Part shown: piece by piece, positions 18,046 to 26,186 of the stretch | How positions within the stretch are numbered: the first letter of the stretch is position 1 | Layout of the letters: each line of letters begins with the position of its first letter | Assembly (NCBI RefSeq): GCF_003259435.1 | Contig: NZ_QLMA01000015.1 | Location: forward strand, 1 to 37,806 | Direction: 5' to 3' | DNA: 37,806 nucleotides | Source: Chitinophaga dinghuensis | Lineage (GTDB): Bacteria; Bacteroidota; Bacteroidia; Chitinophagales; Chitinophagaceae | The notes under the pieces: generated by a model | Seen by the model: the letters and a program-made list of their open reading frames with translations, nothing else | What the model was told of the DNA's origin: nothing | Databases searched by the model: none | Made by a program: the position numbers and the translations under genes

Positions 18046-18123
18046 AAAGACAATTAAGACTTCAGGGATGGTAGACTTCTCTACCAGAGTAAAAGCAGTA
18101 AAGGAAGACCAAATTCTGTCAAT

Positions 18124-18696
18124 ATGAAAAAGTTAATATACGGGATCAATCTTACTATCGATGGCTGCTGCGACCATACGAAAGGCAGTGGTGATGAAGA
18201 GATTCATGATTATTTTGGAAACTTGATGAAGGAGTCTGATGTTCTTGTTTATGGGCGTAAAACCTATCAGTTAATGGTTCCTTTTTGGCCTGATATTGCA
18301 AAAGACCTATCGGGGGCAACAAAATCAATCAATGAGTTTGCGCAGGCATTCGACTCCGTAGAAAGGATTGTCGTTTTTTCACGTACGCTAGATAAAGTGG
18401 AAAACGGGAAAGTCAATGTGGTAAGCGCAGACCTTAAGGAGGAGATCATTAAATTAAAGCAAGGGGAAGGTAAAAACATTTTACTGGGAGGAGTAGATCT
18501 TCCATCGCAGATGCTGGCGCTTGATCTGATTGATGAATATCATTTTGTAATTCAGCCTTCCATCGTAGGAGAGGGACGACGGCTGTTCGATAATGTTACC
18601 TTACTGGAGAAATTACCATTAAAGCTCATAGAGACGAAGCTGTTTAAATCAGGAGCGGTTGCGCTTCATTATGTGAGGGATGATCGCCACAAGTAA
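18124..18696 (+). CDS. Dihydrofolate reductase family protein (RibD C-terminal-like)
   Basis: This 190-residue cytoplasmic protein has the DHFR/RibD-C fold pattern. It starts MKKLIYGINLTIDG, followed by DVLVYGRKTYQLM, then VVFSRTL and ILLGGVDL, and ends in a strand with VALHYVR. These match the small 'dihydrofolate reductase family protein' group (YwjB/YyaP-like), not housekeeping FolA. An NAD(P)H-dependent reductase role is likely from the fold, but the substrate is unknown. It stands alone, with its own upstream repeats and a strong terminator after it, so it is probably a one-gene unit under its own control. Confidence 0.85.
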   Translation: MKKLIYGINLTIDGCCDHTKGSGDEEIHDYFGNLMKESDVLVYGRKTYQLMVPFWPDIAKDLSGATKSINEFAQAFDSVERIVVFSRTLDKVENGKVNVVSADLKEEIIKLKQGEGKNILLGGVDLPSQMLALDLIDEYHFVIQPSIVGEGRRLFDNVTLLEKLPLKLIETKLFKSGAVALHYVRDDRHK

Positions 18697-18812
18697 TATC
18701 ATTAGTCTTCTAAGTTAAAGATGAACAAAACATCTATATCGCTGTGGGCCTAAAGCAGGATGCCGCTGCTCAAACTCCAACTGGAATAGCACATGTCGCT
18801 GAATACGTCTTG

Positions 18813-18858
18813 GCGGATTCACTAAAACAAAGCCGCTGCTTTGTTTTAGTGAACCCGC
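18813..18858. terminator. Bidirectional terminator
   Basis: A 21-bp stem with one mismatch (18813-18833 with 18838-18858, core ttcactaaaacaaagc / gctttgttttagtgaa) and a 4-nt loop lies between the convergent DHFR-like and esterase genes. Confidence 0.85.
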
Positions 18859-18872
18859 ATTTAATTATATTC

Positions 18873-19934
18873 TTATTGCCCCTCCATATGGTCAGAAATA
18901 AATGGGAGTAATTCCTGGTAAATTCGGCCATTTAGTCCCCATAAGCGGTTGCGGTGATCCCCGTTATATTCCTCGAACATGTGTGGAATCCCTAGTTCCG
19001 TTAATTTTTTAGAAAAAGCCCGGCTGTTGATAGGGATAAATTTGTACTCGTCCTCATAGCCGGAGTCGAATTTGAGCCCTCTTAATTTTAATAGGTTCGC
19101 TTTGTATTTATCCGCCATCCGGATAACATCGTGATCCAGCCATTTCTGGTAAGTTGCGGGATTGATCGCCACTTTGTTTCCTTGCATGTAGAAGGGTTTG
19201 TCGATGTACAGCGGCGGATTAGAAAGGTTGGGGGAAAAAGCTTGTGAGACTGTCAGCAGACCTACGGCAACATATTGTTTTTTTGCAAAGAGGTCGTTAT
19301 AGTCTTTGGCTGTTTTAGCCAGCACAAATTCCTTTACCTGGGGATCGCCTGGATTAATTTCACCACCTGGGCCAATCAGCGCGCTATTCATACCATAAGC
19401 AATACTAAAAATATCGGGGTGTTTCATGGCTAAGGAAATGGCGCCGTAGCCACCCATTGAATGTCCGGCGATAGCCCTGGAAGTAGCCCTGGCAATAGTA
19501 CGGTATCGGGTATCTATGTAATTAACCAGCTCAATAGCGGTAAAATCATCCCAGTTACCTGTTGCGGATGAATTCGTATAAAAGCTGCCATACCAGTTTG
19601 TTTTTTCATCAGGGGTAACAATGATCATTTCCCGGATTCGGTGTGCGGCAACACCGGTATCCATCAGCTCCTGGATGGTAGTGTACTGCCCGTCATTTTC
19701 GGCAAAATCCATGTTGTCGTCCCCGATGCCATGTAGAAGATAAAGGACAGGGTATCGTTTGGCAGAAGTAGCATAACCTGGAGGAAGGTAGATAGTAACC
19801 GCCCTTTTTACATTTTCATGGGTTACGTTATGGGATAAGGCAGCTGAAATGATTGTATCCGTTTGAACGATACCTTTGTTTTGGGCATGGGCAACCCCAT
19901 TTGCGAACATCAGAATGAAGAGTAGCTTTTTCAT
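18873..19934 (-). CDS. Secreted esterase of the esterase D/feruloyl-esterase-like family
   Basis: This 353-residue alpha/beta hydrolase has a signal peptide (cleavage near VAHA/QN, residue 17), so it is periplasmic or secreted. It contains the oxyanion-side motif LYLLHGIGDD (about 65-73), the nucleophile elbow GHSMGG (Ser159) and a C-terminal Asp/His region ending YNGDHRN with the likely catalytic His near residue 326. This pattern is the PF00756 'putative esterase' type, whose members cut acyl esters, often on plant cell wall sugars. The real substrate cannot be told. It is divergent from a membrane-anchored AraC regulator, a common arrangement for a regulator and its target, so that regulator may control it. 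Confidence 0.88.
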   Translation of the reverse strand: MKKLLFILMFANGVAHAQNKGIVQTDTIISAALSHNVTHENVKRAVTIYLPPGYATSAKRYPVLYLLHGIGDDNMDFAENDGQYTTIQELMDTGVAAHRIREMIIVTPDEKTNWYGSFYTNSSATGNWDDFTAIELVNYIDTRYRTIARATSRAIAGHSMGGYGAISLAMKHPDIFSIAYGMNSALIGPGGEINPGDPQVKEFVLAKTAKDYNDLFAKKQYVAVGLLTVSQAFSPNLSNPPLYIDKPFYMQGNKVAINPATYQKWLDHDVIRMADKYKANLLKLRGLKFDSGYEDEYKFIPINSRAFSKKLTELGIPHMFEEYNGDHRNRLWGLNGRIYQELLPFISDHMEGQ

Positions 19935-20043
19935 TTTTTTTGTTTGACCAAAAGTAAAAGAAGACTTGTTTACGGGCGTTCGGCTCTATCCACACAGACA
20001 TCTTTTTGAAATATCTTGTAATCCAGGGCTTGTTTCCCTGTTT

Positions 20044-20054
20044 GGAACTATCCG
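20044..20054. promoter_or_regulatory. Candidate AraC operator (ggaactatccg)
   Basis: This 11-mer lies between the divergent esterase and regulator genes and matches 9 of 11 bases of gaaactgtccg just after the regulator gene. A CCGACTTT word follows it and recurs at 20133-20140. Binding by the neighbouring AraC protein is a guess from position. Confidence 0.3.
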
Positions 20055-20170
20055 TTCAGGCCGACTTTCAATCCTCTTTTAGGCCAAAATCGATGGCTAC
20101 TGCATTTTTTTGTACGGCTGGATCTACCTGAACCGACTTTGTACGATCGTTCCATTGGGCAGTGCATGAA

Positions 20171-20178
20171 TAGGTTTG
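20171..20178 (+). promoter_or_regulatory. Candidate -7 box (TAGGTTTG) for the AraC-type regulator
   Basis: This is an exact TAnnTTTG match 19 bp before the start codon, giving a short leader of about 13 nt. The -33 region is not clear. Confidence 0.35.
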
Positions 20179-20197
20179 GAAATGCTTAAATTCACAG

Positions 20198-21346
20198 ATG
20201 AACACTTTTTTATTGTGCTTTTCGGAAGGAGCATGCTGCCTGCTGGCTCTCTTGTTATTTTTTCATCCTTTAGGGCAAAACCCGGTGGCCAACCGCTGGC
20301 TGGCACTATTTGTACTGGTAATAGCTATTGCCTTTACCGGGATCTATCTGGAAGCGACCGGCCTTGGTACTGTATATCCACATCTACTGAAAGGTGTTTA
20401 CAGTGGAGAGTTTTTACTCGCCCCATCTCTGTATATGGGAACCCTTTTTTTTGTTAACCCGGCAAAATCTTTTACTTGGAAGGATGGGCTGCATTTCCTT
20501 CCTTTCGTTATTTACGCGGTGGTGGAGAATATTATTTTTTACCATAGCCCTACCATTATTGTCTATAAACTGTTTGAAGTCGGTAATACGGATATCATCA
20601 TCCGTGATCTGTTGCCTTTTCAGATGTTGGCCTATATCATAGTATCCTGGAGGGCTTTGGTTAAGCATAAAAAGAACCTGCAGCTCATTGCCGCAACAAC
20701 AGACGGGATTAATCTACGGTGGCTGCAGTATTTCCTCCTGATATTGGTGGTCATTGGGCTTTTCTGGATCAACGACGCCCTGTTTGGCTGGACGGTATTA
20801 TTAACAATGACCCCCTTTGTTTATATGGGAGCTATCTTTTTTCTGGCCTATTTTGCTGTGCGACAAGGAGCCATTTTTGCCTTTCAATCGGCAGCCATGG
20901 AAGAGATAGCTGTGATCGTGGAAGCGTCTCCAGGTAAAGAAGCCGTCCGGCCTCCGCGTTTGAGCGATATAACACTCGAGGAACTATCCGCCCGTTTGTC
21001 GCAGCTAATGGAAACTGAAAAACTTTTTCTTGATAATGAACTAACGCTTCCTGTGGTAGCGGAAAAATTGGGTATCACCATTCATGACACCTCTTACCTG
21101 ATAAATCAAGCAACTGGAACCAATTTTTATCATTTTGTAAACCGGTACCGGGTAGAAGAAGCTAAAAGACTGCTACTATCCGCCAAGATGGATGAACTAA
21201 ATATGATAGGTATAGCCTTTGCCGCAGGATTTAATTCAAAGACCACTTTCAATACTGCCTTCAAAAAATGGACAGGGGGATCACCAACAGACTTTGTAAA
21301 CGGCAGTAGAAAAGATAAGAATAACCAACCCGATAACCCGGAATAA
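20198..21346 (+). CDS. Membrane-anchored AraC-family transcription regulator
   Basis: This 382-residue protein has about seven hydrophobic segments in residues 1-235 and a cytoplasmic C-terminal AraC-type double helix-turn-helix at about 275-370 (LTLPVVAEKLGI, then FAAGFNSKTTFNTAFKKWTGGSPTDF). The second helix-turn-helix with its PxxF end is typical of the family. Such proteins are common in Bacteroidota and are thought to link a membrane signal directly to DNA binding. The start gives a membrane helix at once; nearby upstream ATGs are out of frame. It is divergent from the esterase, which is its most likely target, and it may also control itself. The sensed signal is unknown. Confidence 0.88.
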   Translation: MNTFLLCFSEGACCLLALLLFFHPLGQNPVANRWLALFVLVIAIAFTGIYLEATGLGTVYPHLLKGVYSGEFLLAPSLYMGTLFFVNPAKSFTWKDGLHFLPFVIYAVVENIIFYHSPTIIVYKLFEVGNTDIIIRDLLPFQMLAYIIVSWRALVKHKKNLQLIAATTDGINLRWLQYFLLILVVIGLFWINDALFGWTVLLTMTPFVYMGAIFFLAYFAVRQGAIFAFQSAAMEEIAVIVEASPGKEAVRPPRLSDITLEELSARLSQLMETEKLFLDNELTLPVVAEKLGITIHDTSYLINQATGTNFYHFVNRYRVEEAKRLLLSAKMDELNMIGIAFAAGFNSKTTFNTAFKKWTGGSPTDFVNGSRKDKNNQPDNPE

Positions 21347-21374
21347 CAAATTTATAGATTAATGATATTAGTTC

Positions 21375-21394
21375 GAAACTGTCCGGACAAGTTC
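21375..21394. promoter_or_regulatory. Small dyad between convergent regulator and amidase genes
   Basis: The sequence is centred on tgtccggaca, with imperfect outer arms (gaaactgtcc / ggacaagttc, 8 of 10). It resembles the 11-mer at 20044. It has no loop or T run, so it looks more like a protein-binding site than a terminator. Confidence 0.3.
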
Positions 21395-21406
21395 AAAAGA
21401 CTGGTG

Positions 21407-21853
21407 CTATTTTATATTCGCATAAGTCTTTTTTGCATCAAAGGAAGGACAGGATTTGTTTACTCCGGGAAAATCGCGGTGCCCCCAAATAACAGCAGTC
21501 GGGTACTTTTTCTTTAGTAGTTCCAAAGACGACAACAAAGCTGCTTTCTGTGCATCAGTACGGGTATCCATTGGCTTGATCTTGCTGTCTACACCACCGA
21601 TATAACAGATGTGTATGCAAGTGCTGTTGTAACCCTGTACGCCATTACTGGATTTCGTTTCAGAAAGTAGGGTGACAATATTTCCGTTTGCTTCAATGAT
21701 GTAATGATAACCGGGATTTTTCCAACCCAGGTTTTCACTCCAATAGCGCTGAATGTTTTTTATTTTTGTTGATGGGGAAGTTGCAGTACAATGCACTACA
21801 ATATAGGCGATCTTGCGCGGGTTATTTTGGGCAGTGGTGTTTGGATCTATCAT
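21407..21853 (-). CDS. N-acetylmuramoyl-L-alanine amidase, T7-lysozyme/PGRP type
   Basis: This 148-residue protein covers the whole amidase_2 fold. Likely zinc ligands are His21 (VVHCTAT), His125 (GHRDF) and Cys135 (KSCPSF). Tyr49 and Lys133 match the catalytic Tyr/Lys of T7 lysozyme in order and spacing. It should cut the bond between N-acetylmuramic acid and L-Ala in peptidoglycan. There is no signal peptide or membrane helix, so it would stay in the cytoplasm without a holin or another export route. This points to phage descent or a role in cell-wall recycling. No other phage genes are nearby. It lies downstream of a protease gene on the same strand, with a terminator between them. Confidence 0.88.
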   Translation of the reverse strand: MIDPNTTAQNNPRKIAYIVVHCTATSPSTKIKNIQRYWSENLGWKNPGYHYIIEANGNIVTLLSETKSSNGVQGYNSTCIHICYIGGVDSKIKPMDTRTDAQKAALLSSLELLKKKYPTAVIWGHRDFPGVNKSCPSFDAKKTYANIK

Positions 21854-21961
21854 AATTGTTTTATTTCGTTATCATCTTTTGCAGCCAGCTTTGGGCATGT
21901 CCATTTTTCCCGGTGGCGGCCAATGTAAGTCGGTATGATAATACTGGTTTGAATAAATATA

Positions 21962-22001
21962 AAATGAACAACTGCCTCCAGGAGGAAACAGTTGTTCATT
22001 T
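21962..22001 (-). terminator. Rho-independent terminator of the M57-type protease gene
   Basis: A perfect 13-bp stem (aaatgaacaactg / cagttgttcattt) is followed on the - strand by T-rich sequence, 35 bp past the protease stop codon. Confidence 0.75.
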
Positions 22002-22036
22002 GTATTACGTTAATCGCTCCCTGAATGATCGATGAC

Positions 22037-23056
22037 TCATAGCGGATTAAGGCAAGGGAAATTAGAAGTGACATAATAATTACCACTGGTTGATCCATCA
22101 CTGAATTCATAAGTATAATAGCAATAGTAACGGTTACCTACATGGCTACTGGTAGTCCATCTTTTTACCCCTTTCTCACATACGCCATTCACAATTTTGT
22201 AGCCTTCTCCTACGCAAAGTGGCGTACCGTACAAATACTGCAAGGCAATATTATCATAGTAATTAAAGGTACGTGGCGTACTACCTGCACAGGCCAGCAT
22301 CCAACTATCCGGATCGGCGGTGCTGGGTGTACCTGGAATGTTTACTGCTCCAATATTATTAGGGTCAGTTTCCGGATGAGGACCCGGATCGGAGTATACG
22401 CAACTAAAATCGCGGTTCATATAGTCTGAATGGCGAAAACCTATACAGTGCCCAATTTCATGTTGAATGGTGGCTGTAGTTTTTGCTACATCTGGACTAG
22501 CTCCCAATGCCTGCGGATGGGTATTCAGGGTAATGCTGTTGAAAGGATTACCATTGGCGGGGAAACCAGAGCTTCCCAATGTAATAAAACCATTGGACGG
22601 TCCCTCGTAAAATCCCTGGATATTAATATCTGCGTTGCCAGTAATACGTTGAAAGGTCATCCGTAAATTAAGGGCATTATACCTGGCAATTGCCTGATCG
22701 GTGGCATCGATGTAATTCTGTCCCAGGTTACTGACAGAAACAGTAATCACTCGCGGTAAGCCTGTCACCAGGTTATATGTTCTGAACTGTTCTGTATTGG
22801 CGATGCGAAGAGTAGGGGAAGATGCCGGTTTCTTTTTTAAATCGTCTGCTGTCAGATAAATATCTCCTTCTACCAGGTAACCTGCTTTAAAGGCCACCAC
22901 ATTTTTGGTACTAAACCCATGGGCTGCGATGTCGTTCAGCACTTGTTGTGGAATAGATTGATTTTGTTCAGCTGTAGACGTAGTACTTTTTTTACAGGAT
23001 ACATAGATTAGGCTGACAATAAATACTGCCAGTATCAAGGAAACAAATTTTTTCAT
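22037..23056 (-). CDS. Lipoprotein zinc protease, M57/HEIGH type
   Basis: This 339-residue protein has a lipoprotein signal with Cys21 (IYVSCKK) as the lipidated residue. The catalytic motif is H199-E-I-G-H203-C-I-G-F-R-H209, the metzincin-like HExxHxxGxxH with three His ligands and Glu200 as base. The HEIGH form is typical of the Bacteroidota M57-like peptidases. Residues 60-150 form a leading domain (ITVSVSNLGQNYI, NADINIQGFYEG) and an Asp/Cys-rich loop follows the active site (YSDPGPHPETDPNN). The short tail after about 290 is aromatic-rich and could bind a surface. It is expected on the outer side of the cell. The substrate is unknown. It is a single gene with its own terminator. Confidence 0.88.
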   Translation of the reverse strand: MKKFVSLILAVFIVSLIYVSCKKSTTSTAEQNQSIPQQVLNDIAAHGFSTKNVVAFKAGYLVEGDIYLTADDLKKKPASSPTLRIANTEQFRTYNLVTGLPRVITVSVSNLGQNYIDATDQAIARYNALNLRMTFQRITGNADINIQGFYEGPSNGFITLGSSGFPANGNPFNSITLNTHPQALGASPDVAKTTATIQHEIGHCIGFRHSDYMNRDFSCVYSDPGPHPETDPNNIGAVNIPGTPSTADPDSWMLACAGSTPRTFNYYDNIALQYLYGTPLCVGEGYKIVNGVCEKGVKRWTTSSHVGNRYYCYYTYEFSDGSTSGNYYVTSNFPCLNPL

Positions 23057-23522
23057 AAGGTTTTTTTAAAAAATGGTAATTGAAAAAGGGTTACTTCAAT
23101 ATTTATTAAGGGAGTGTTAACGACAGGGTTCTTGTATGGGGTCAAATTCAGACCTGGTTGACAGAACTAATATAATTTGTTTTGAGGAAATAGTAAGGAT
23201 AAATAATTAACTTGACAACATGAGTTAAGGTAGATAGGGAGTTATGATAAGTGCTGTAGGGGGAGACAGGTAATAATACGCAATTACTTTTGGAATGGCC
23301 TCTTCGTACTGGGCAAACAGGCAGTAAACTTCCACACCATTTCCTCTTGCATCTATGCCGGAGAATATTATTTATGGAGATAGATAATATGTGTTTATTG
23401 TATATGTATTCAAGGATGCCTCATGTAGGTTTGTGTACTGAAATTACCTAGTGAGAGAGGCTTTGTGCCATCGCCAGTGGCACAAGTTAAAATTGATGAA
23501 AAAGTCTGAAGTTCCCATACGA
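23057..23522. other. Intergenic region with no gene found
   Basis: These 466 bp separate the protease start from the response-regulator stop, both on the - strand. They contain the protease upstream region, with aaaaagggtt at 23083-23092, and a hairpin near 23463-23485. I see no RNA gene or supported ORF. Confidence 0.5.
23463..23485 (-). terminator. Possible terminator after the LytTR regulator
   Basis: An 8-bp perfect stem (ttgtgcca / tggcacaa) with a 7-nt loop lies 38 bp past the regulator stop. No T run follows on the - strand, so the call is weak. Confidence 0.35.
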
Positions 23523-24296
23523 TCACGGTAATAGTAACTTTGTTTTAATGATCTCGTAATAGGAATATGCAGTCTTTATCTTGGTACGTTTAATATCCTG
23601 CATCACGATGATGAAAGTCCCTTTGAAGTACTTCTGGATTTCATAAATCTTTAGTTTATGAACGATAACCCCTCGATGCACTCGTACAAATGAAGGTGGC
23701 AATCTGCTTTCCAGGTAACTGAGCGAGTATTCAATCAGCTTTTCCCCATCCATTGTATGCATCGCAACATACTTATCTTTTGCTTCAAAGAACAATACTT
23801 CCTCCACTTGTACAAGTTGTATTTTATTACCCACTTTTACAGGTATGGTGCTGATGATATTCGTTGTATGTTGTTCAGTTACTAGTTGCTTAATTTTTAG
23901 TAATAAGTCTGTATGGTTAGCCTTATGTTGGATGATCCGCTTGATAGTAATTGCCAATCGGGCATCGTCGAATGGTTTGAGAAGGTAGTCTATGGAATTC
24001 TTTTCGAACGCTTTCACTGCATACTCCTCATATGCAGTAACAAACACGATCAATGGTGTGTACGTTAAATGGTTTAATACATCGAAACCATTAAAGCCTG
24101 GGATGCGGATATCCAGAAAGACAAGTGCCGGTCGTTTGGCGTTTATGAACGCTATGGCTGAAGGCCCATCATGAGCTTCTCCTATTATTTTAATCTGTGG
24201 GAAGGCTTGCAATGCATGGCGCAAACGTTGAATAGCAATAGTTTCATCATCAACAAGCAAGGTGCTAATTTCTTCCTGGAAGGCTGAGTCGTACAT
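23523..24296 (-). CDS. LytTR-family response regulator
   Basis: This 257-residue protein has an N-terminal receiver domain (about 10-130) with acidic pocket Asp16/Asp17, phosphoacceptor Asp62 (VFLDIRIPG) and a conserved Lys in YLLKPF. A C-terminal LytTR DNA-binding domain follows (about 155-255, VGNKIQLVQVEEVLFFEA, then FVRVHRGVIV). Phosphorylation by the kinase encoded just upstream should drive binding to direct-repeat sites. The start overlaps the kinase 3' end by 32 bp, and a later start would cut into the receiver fold, so translational coupling is likely. Target genes are not shown by the sequence. Confidence 0.93.
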   Translation of the reverse strand: MYDSAFQEEISTLLVDDETIAIQRLRHALQAFPQIKIIGEAHDGPSAIAFINAKRPALVFLDIRIPGFNGFDVLNHLTYTPLIVFVTAYEEYAVKAFEKNSIDYLLKPFDDARLAITIKRIIQHKANHTDLLLKIKQLVTEQHTTNIISTIPVKVGNKIQLVQVEEVLFFEAKDKYVAMHTMDGEKLIEYSLSYLESRLPPSFVRVHRGVIVHKLKIYEIQKYFKGTFIIVMQDIKRTKIKTAYSYYEIIKTKLLLP

Positions 24297-25287
24297 GTTT
24301 CGAAGGTTGATTGATCAATTCGATACTATATCCTGTAGGATACAACAATTTTATTTTGTTCATCACCATTTGTAATCCCATACCGGAGGATGGTTCCTCT
24401 GGAAATGCCGGGCCTGTGTCATGAATGGTAATAATAATATGCTCCCCGGTTAATTGTATTGTCACATCTATAGAACCTTTATCTGAACTGCTTTCAATTC
24501 CGTGTTTTACGGCATTTTCAACAAGCGGTTGCAATATAAATGAGGGGATAAGTAAATTATTCGTAGTAGGGGCCACCCTTATATTAAATTGCATCCTATT
24601 TTCATAGCGAATCTGTTGCATATGAAGATAGGTACTGATGATTTCTACCTCATCAGCAACTGTGTGAAACGTACTACTGTTTTTGTTGAGGGTAAACCGG
24701 AAGAATTTGGATAGTAAGATCACGAGTTGTTCTGCCTTTTGCGGGTTAGTCGTGATCAACCCTGCAATTGAATTGTGTACATTGTATAAGAAGTGGGGAT
24801 TTATCTTAGCGCGGAGTAATTCCAACTCAAATACTGTTTGCTGCTGTTCTAACTGCAATAGCCGATATTGTTGTTGTAGAATACGGCTGTTTAATTGGCT
24901 TCTCCATTCTTCACTCACATACATAGGAATGCCTATGACGAATACTATGATGGTATTTAGTATATAAATATTGCCTCCATTGAACCATTTAAATGGCTGC
25001 TGAGACCATAAGGCTGAACGAAGTAGAAGTGTTAGCTCTGTTCCCACCAATGCAACTATAATAAGCAAACCCAGTATGATAATGATTTTGCCTACAGGAT
25101 TTTGCAGGTTATTGATGAAATAATGCCGGTTGTAAATTAATATGCATAACAATCCTCCAATACAAACACTAGATAGCGTGTTTATATACACTTGCTCTGG
25201 ACGATGGTTTATTGTATAGTAAGTGTATAAACCAAACGCCAGCCCTATTAGAATGCATATCAACAAGATTTTTATGAAAAATCGCAT
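24265..25287 (-). CDS. LytS-like sensor histidine kinase
   Basis: This 340-residue membrane protein has four hydrophobic segments near residues 5-25, 35-53, 66-90 and 105-125. A Gln-rich linker follows, then the His_kinase domain with INPHFLYN (His165), and then a HATPase domain with an N box (PLVENAVKHG) and a G box (DTGPAFPEEPSSGMGLQM). It should autophosphorylate and pass phosphate to the LytTR regulator whose gene overlaps its 3' end. There is no large periplasmic sensing domain, so the signal is probably sensed within the membrane. The DUF2306-like gene sits 15 bp upstream in the same operon. Confidence 0.93.
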   Translation of the reverse strand: MRFFIKILLICILIGLAFGLYTYYTINHRPEQVYINTLSSVCIGGLLCILIYNRHYFINNLQNPVGKIIIILGLLIIVALVGTELTLLLRSALWSQQPFKWFNGGNIYILNTIIVFVIGIPMYVSEEWRSQLNSRILQQQYRLLQLEQQQTVFELELLRAKINPHFLYNVHNSIAGLITTNPQKAEQLVILLSKFFRFTLNKNSSTFHTVADEVEIISTYLHMQQIRYENRMQFNIRVAPTTNNLLIPSFILQPLVENAVKHGIESSSDKGSIDVTIQLTGEHIIITIHDTGPAFPEEPSSGMGLQMVMNKIKLLYPTGYSIELINQPSKHVRLSLPGRN

Positions 25288-25302
25288 GTTAGTACACTTG
25301 TT

Positions 25303-25953
25303 TTAAGAAACTATTCTCTTTGCTGCATTTTTATTACGGAGCGATCCAAAGATAATCATTATCCATAGCAAGCCTAAGAAGGTCGGTAGAATCTGACTAT
25401 AGGGCTTGAATTGTGGGAATACGGTACCACTGAAAGCCGATACTGCAGCCATATAAGATGCAAGCATTTTGTAAACATGCTCATATATAAAAGATTGTTG
25501 TAAGAATCTAACAGGCATCCATCCTCTGCATAGATCATATATGGTCAATAAGAATAATGCACCCAATGTTGGATATATAACGGCAGGGGACCAATACAAT
25601 CCAATGCTGTTAATATAATATAGGTAGTACACCGCAGACGATATTACAATTATTGGAACAATATAGTCAAGGAAACGCGGTTTCTGCCCCCGGAGTCGCA
25701 TGGTACGTATACCACTAAAGCAGTTATATCCGCTTAGTAATGTCAGCACCAACAAAAATGTATTTCTCCCGAATATAATCACGCCAGCCATTGCCGTTAC
25801 CACTATTATAATCATCAACCAAGTGAAAATGGTACCATACCTGCGATGTTTTGCCGCCTTTTTTCTTGTTAAAAAGGCTATCATTCCAATTATTAAAGCC
25901 CCGCTCCCTGCGATAACGTGCATTAGAATGTTTAATTGGTGTAATTTTTCCAT
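25303..25953 (-). CDS. DUF2306-like multi-pass membrane protein
   Basis: This 216-residue protein has about six to seven membrane helices. It begins with LNILMHVIAGSGALIIGMIA, followed by a His/Arg-rich loop KKAAKHRRYG, which matches the start of DUF2306-type proteins. The function of this family is not known to me. The conserved His in helix 1 and in the loop might bind heme or metal, but that is speculation. It is the first gene of a - strand operon with the histidine kinase and LytTR regulator, so it could modulate or supply the kinase's signal. Confidence 0.78.
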   Translation of the reverse strand: MEKLHQLNILMHVIAGSGALIIGMIAFLTRKKAAKHRRYGTIFTWLMIIIVVTAMAGVIIFGRNTFLLVLTLLSGYNCFSGIRTMRLRGQKPRFLDYIVPIIVISSAVYYLYYINSIGLYWSPAVIYPTLGALFLLTIYDLCRGWMPVRFLQQSFIYEHVYKMLASYMAAVSAFSGTVFPQFKPYSQILPTFLGLLWIMIIFGSLRNKNAAKRIVS

Positions 25954-26138
25954 AGTTATTCCCTTTTATTTACATTCAAAAGAACAGCATCAGGTGGATT
26001 TGGAGAATCAGTTTCCGACGAAGAAGGATATTTGCCGATGAAGAAAGATAAATGAAGCGTAGAAGCCTTGTTAAGAGCGCTTGAATTCCGGAGTACCTGT
26101 ATGCCACATTTAGTTATATAATAATAACATTGTGCGCA

Positions 26139-26169
26139 TTTGAAACACTGATTAAATATGCTATTTTCG
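26139..26169 (+). promoter_or_regulatory. Candidate promoter of the unknown secreted protein
   Basis: A TTTG (26139-26142) and TATTTTCG (26162-26169) are separated by 19 bp, the usual spacing between -33 and -7 boxes in Bacteroidota. The -7 box has one mismatch. The predicted leader is about 11 nt. Confidence 0.4.
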
Positions 26170-26186
26170 GATGATAAATCCTTTTT

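Larger units (their letters stand above)
17438..18123. other. AT-rich intergenic region with several dyads and repeats
   Basis: No convincing gene is seen in these 686 bp, which separate two divergently transcribed genes. They hold an 18-bp perfect palindrome, a flanking 14-bp imperfect inverted repeat, a TTATACA direct repeat with an 11-bp period (17909-17915 and 17920-17926), an ATTACCCC direct repeat with a 23-bp period, and a -7-like box. It is likely a two-way control region. Confidence 0.6.

Noticed and set aside
18124..18696. Housekeeping dihydrofolate reductase (FolA)
   Set aside because: Sequence pattern and length match the broader RibD-C/DHFR-like group and not the folate enzyme.
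21850..22110. 86-codon same-strand ORF between the M57-type protease and the amidase
   Set aside because: It begins inside the protease gene in another frame and runs through a clear terminator hairpin; its sequence resembles no family. The 4-bp overlap with the amidase start is probably chance.
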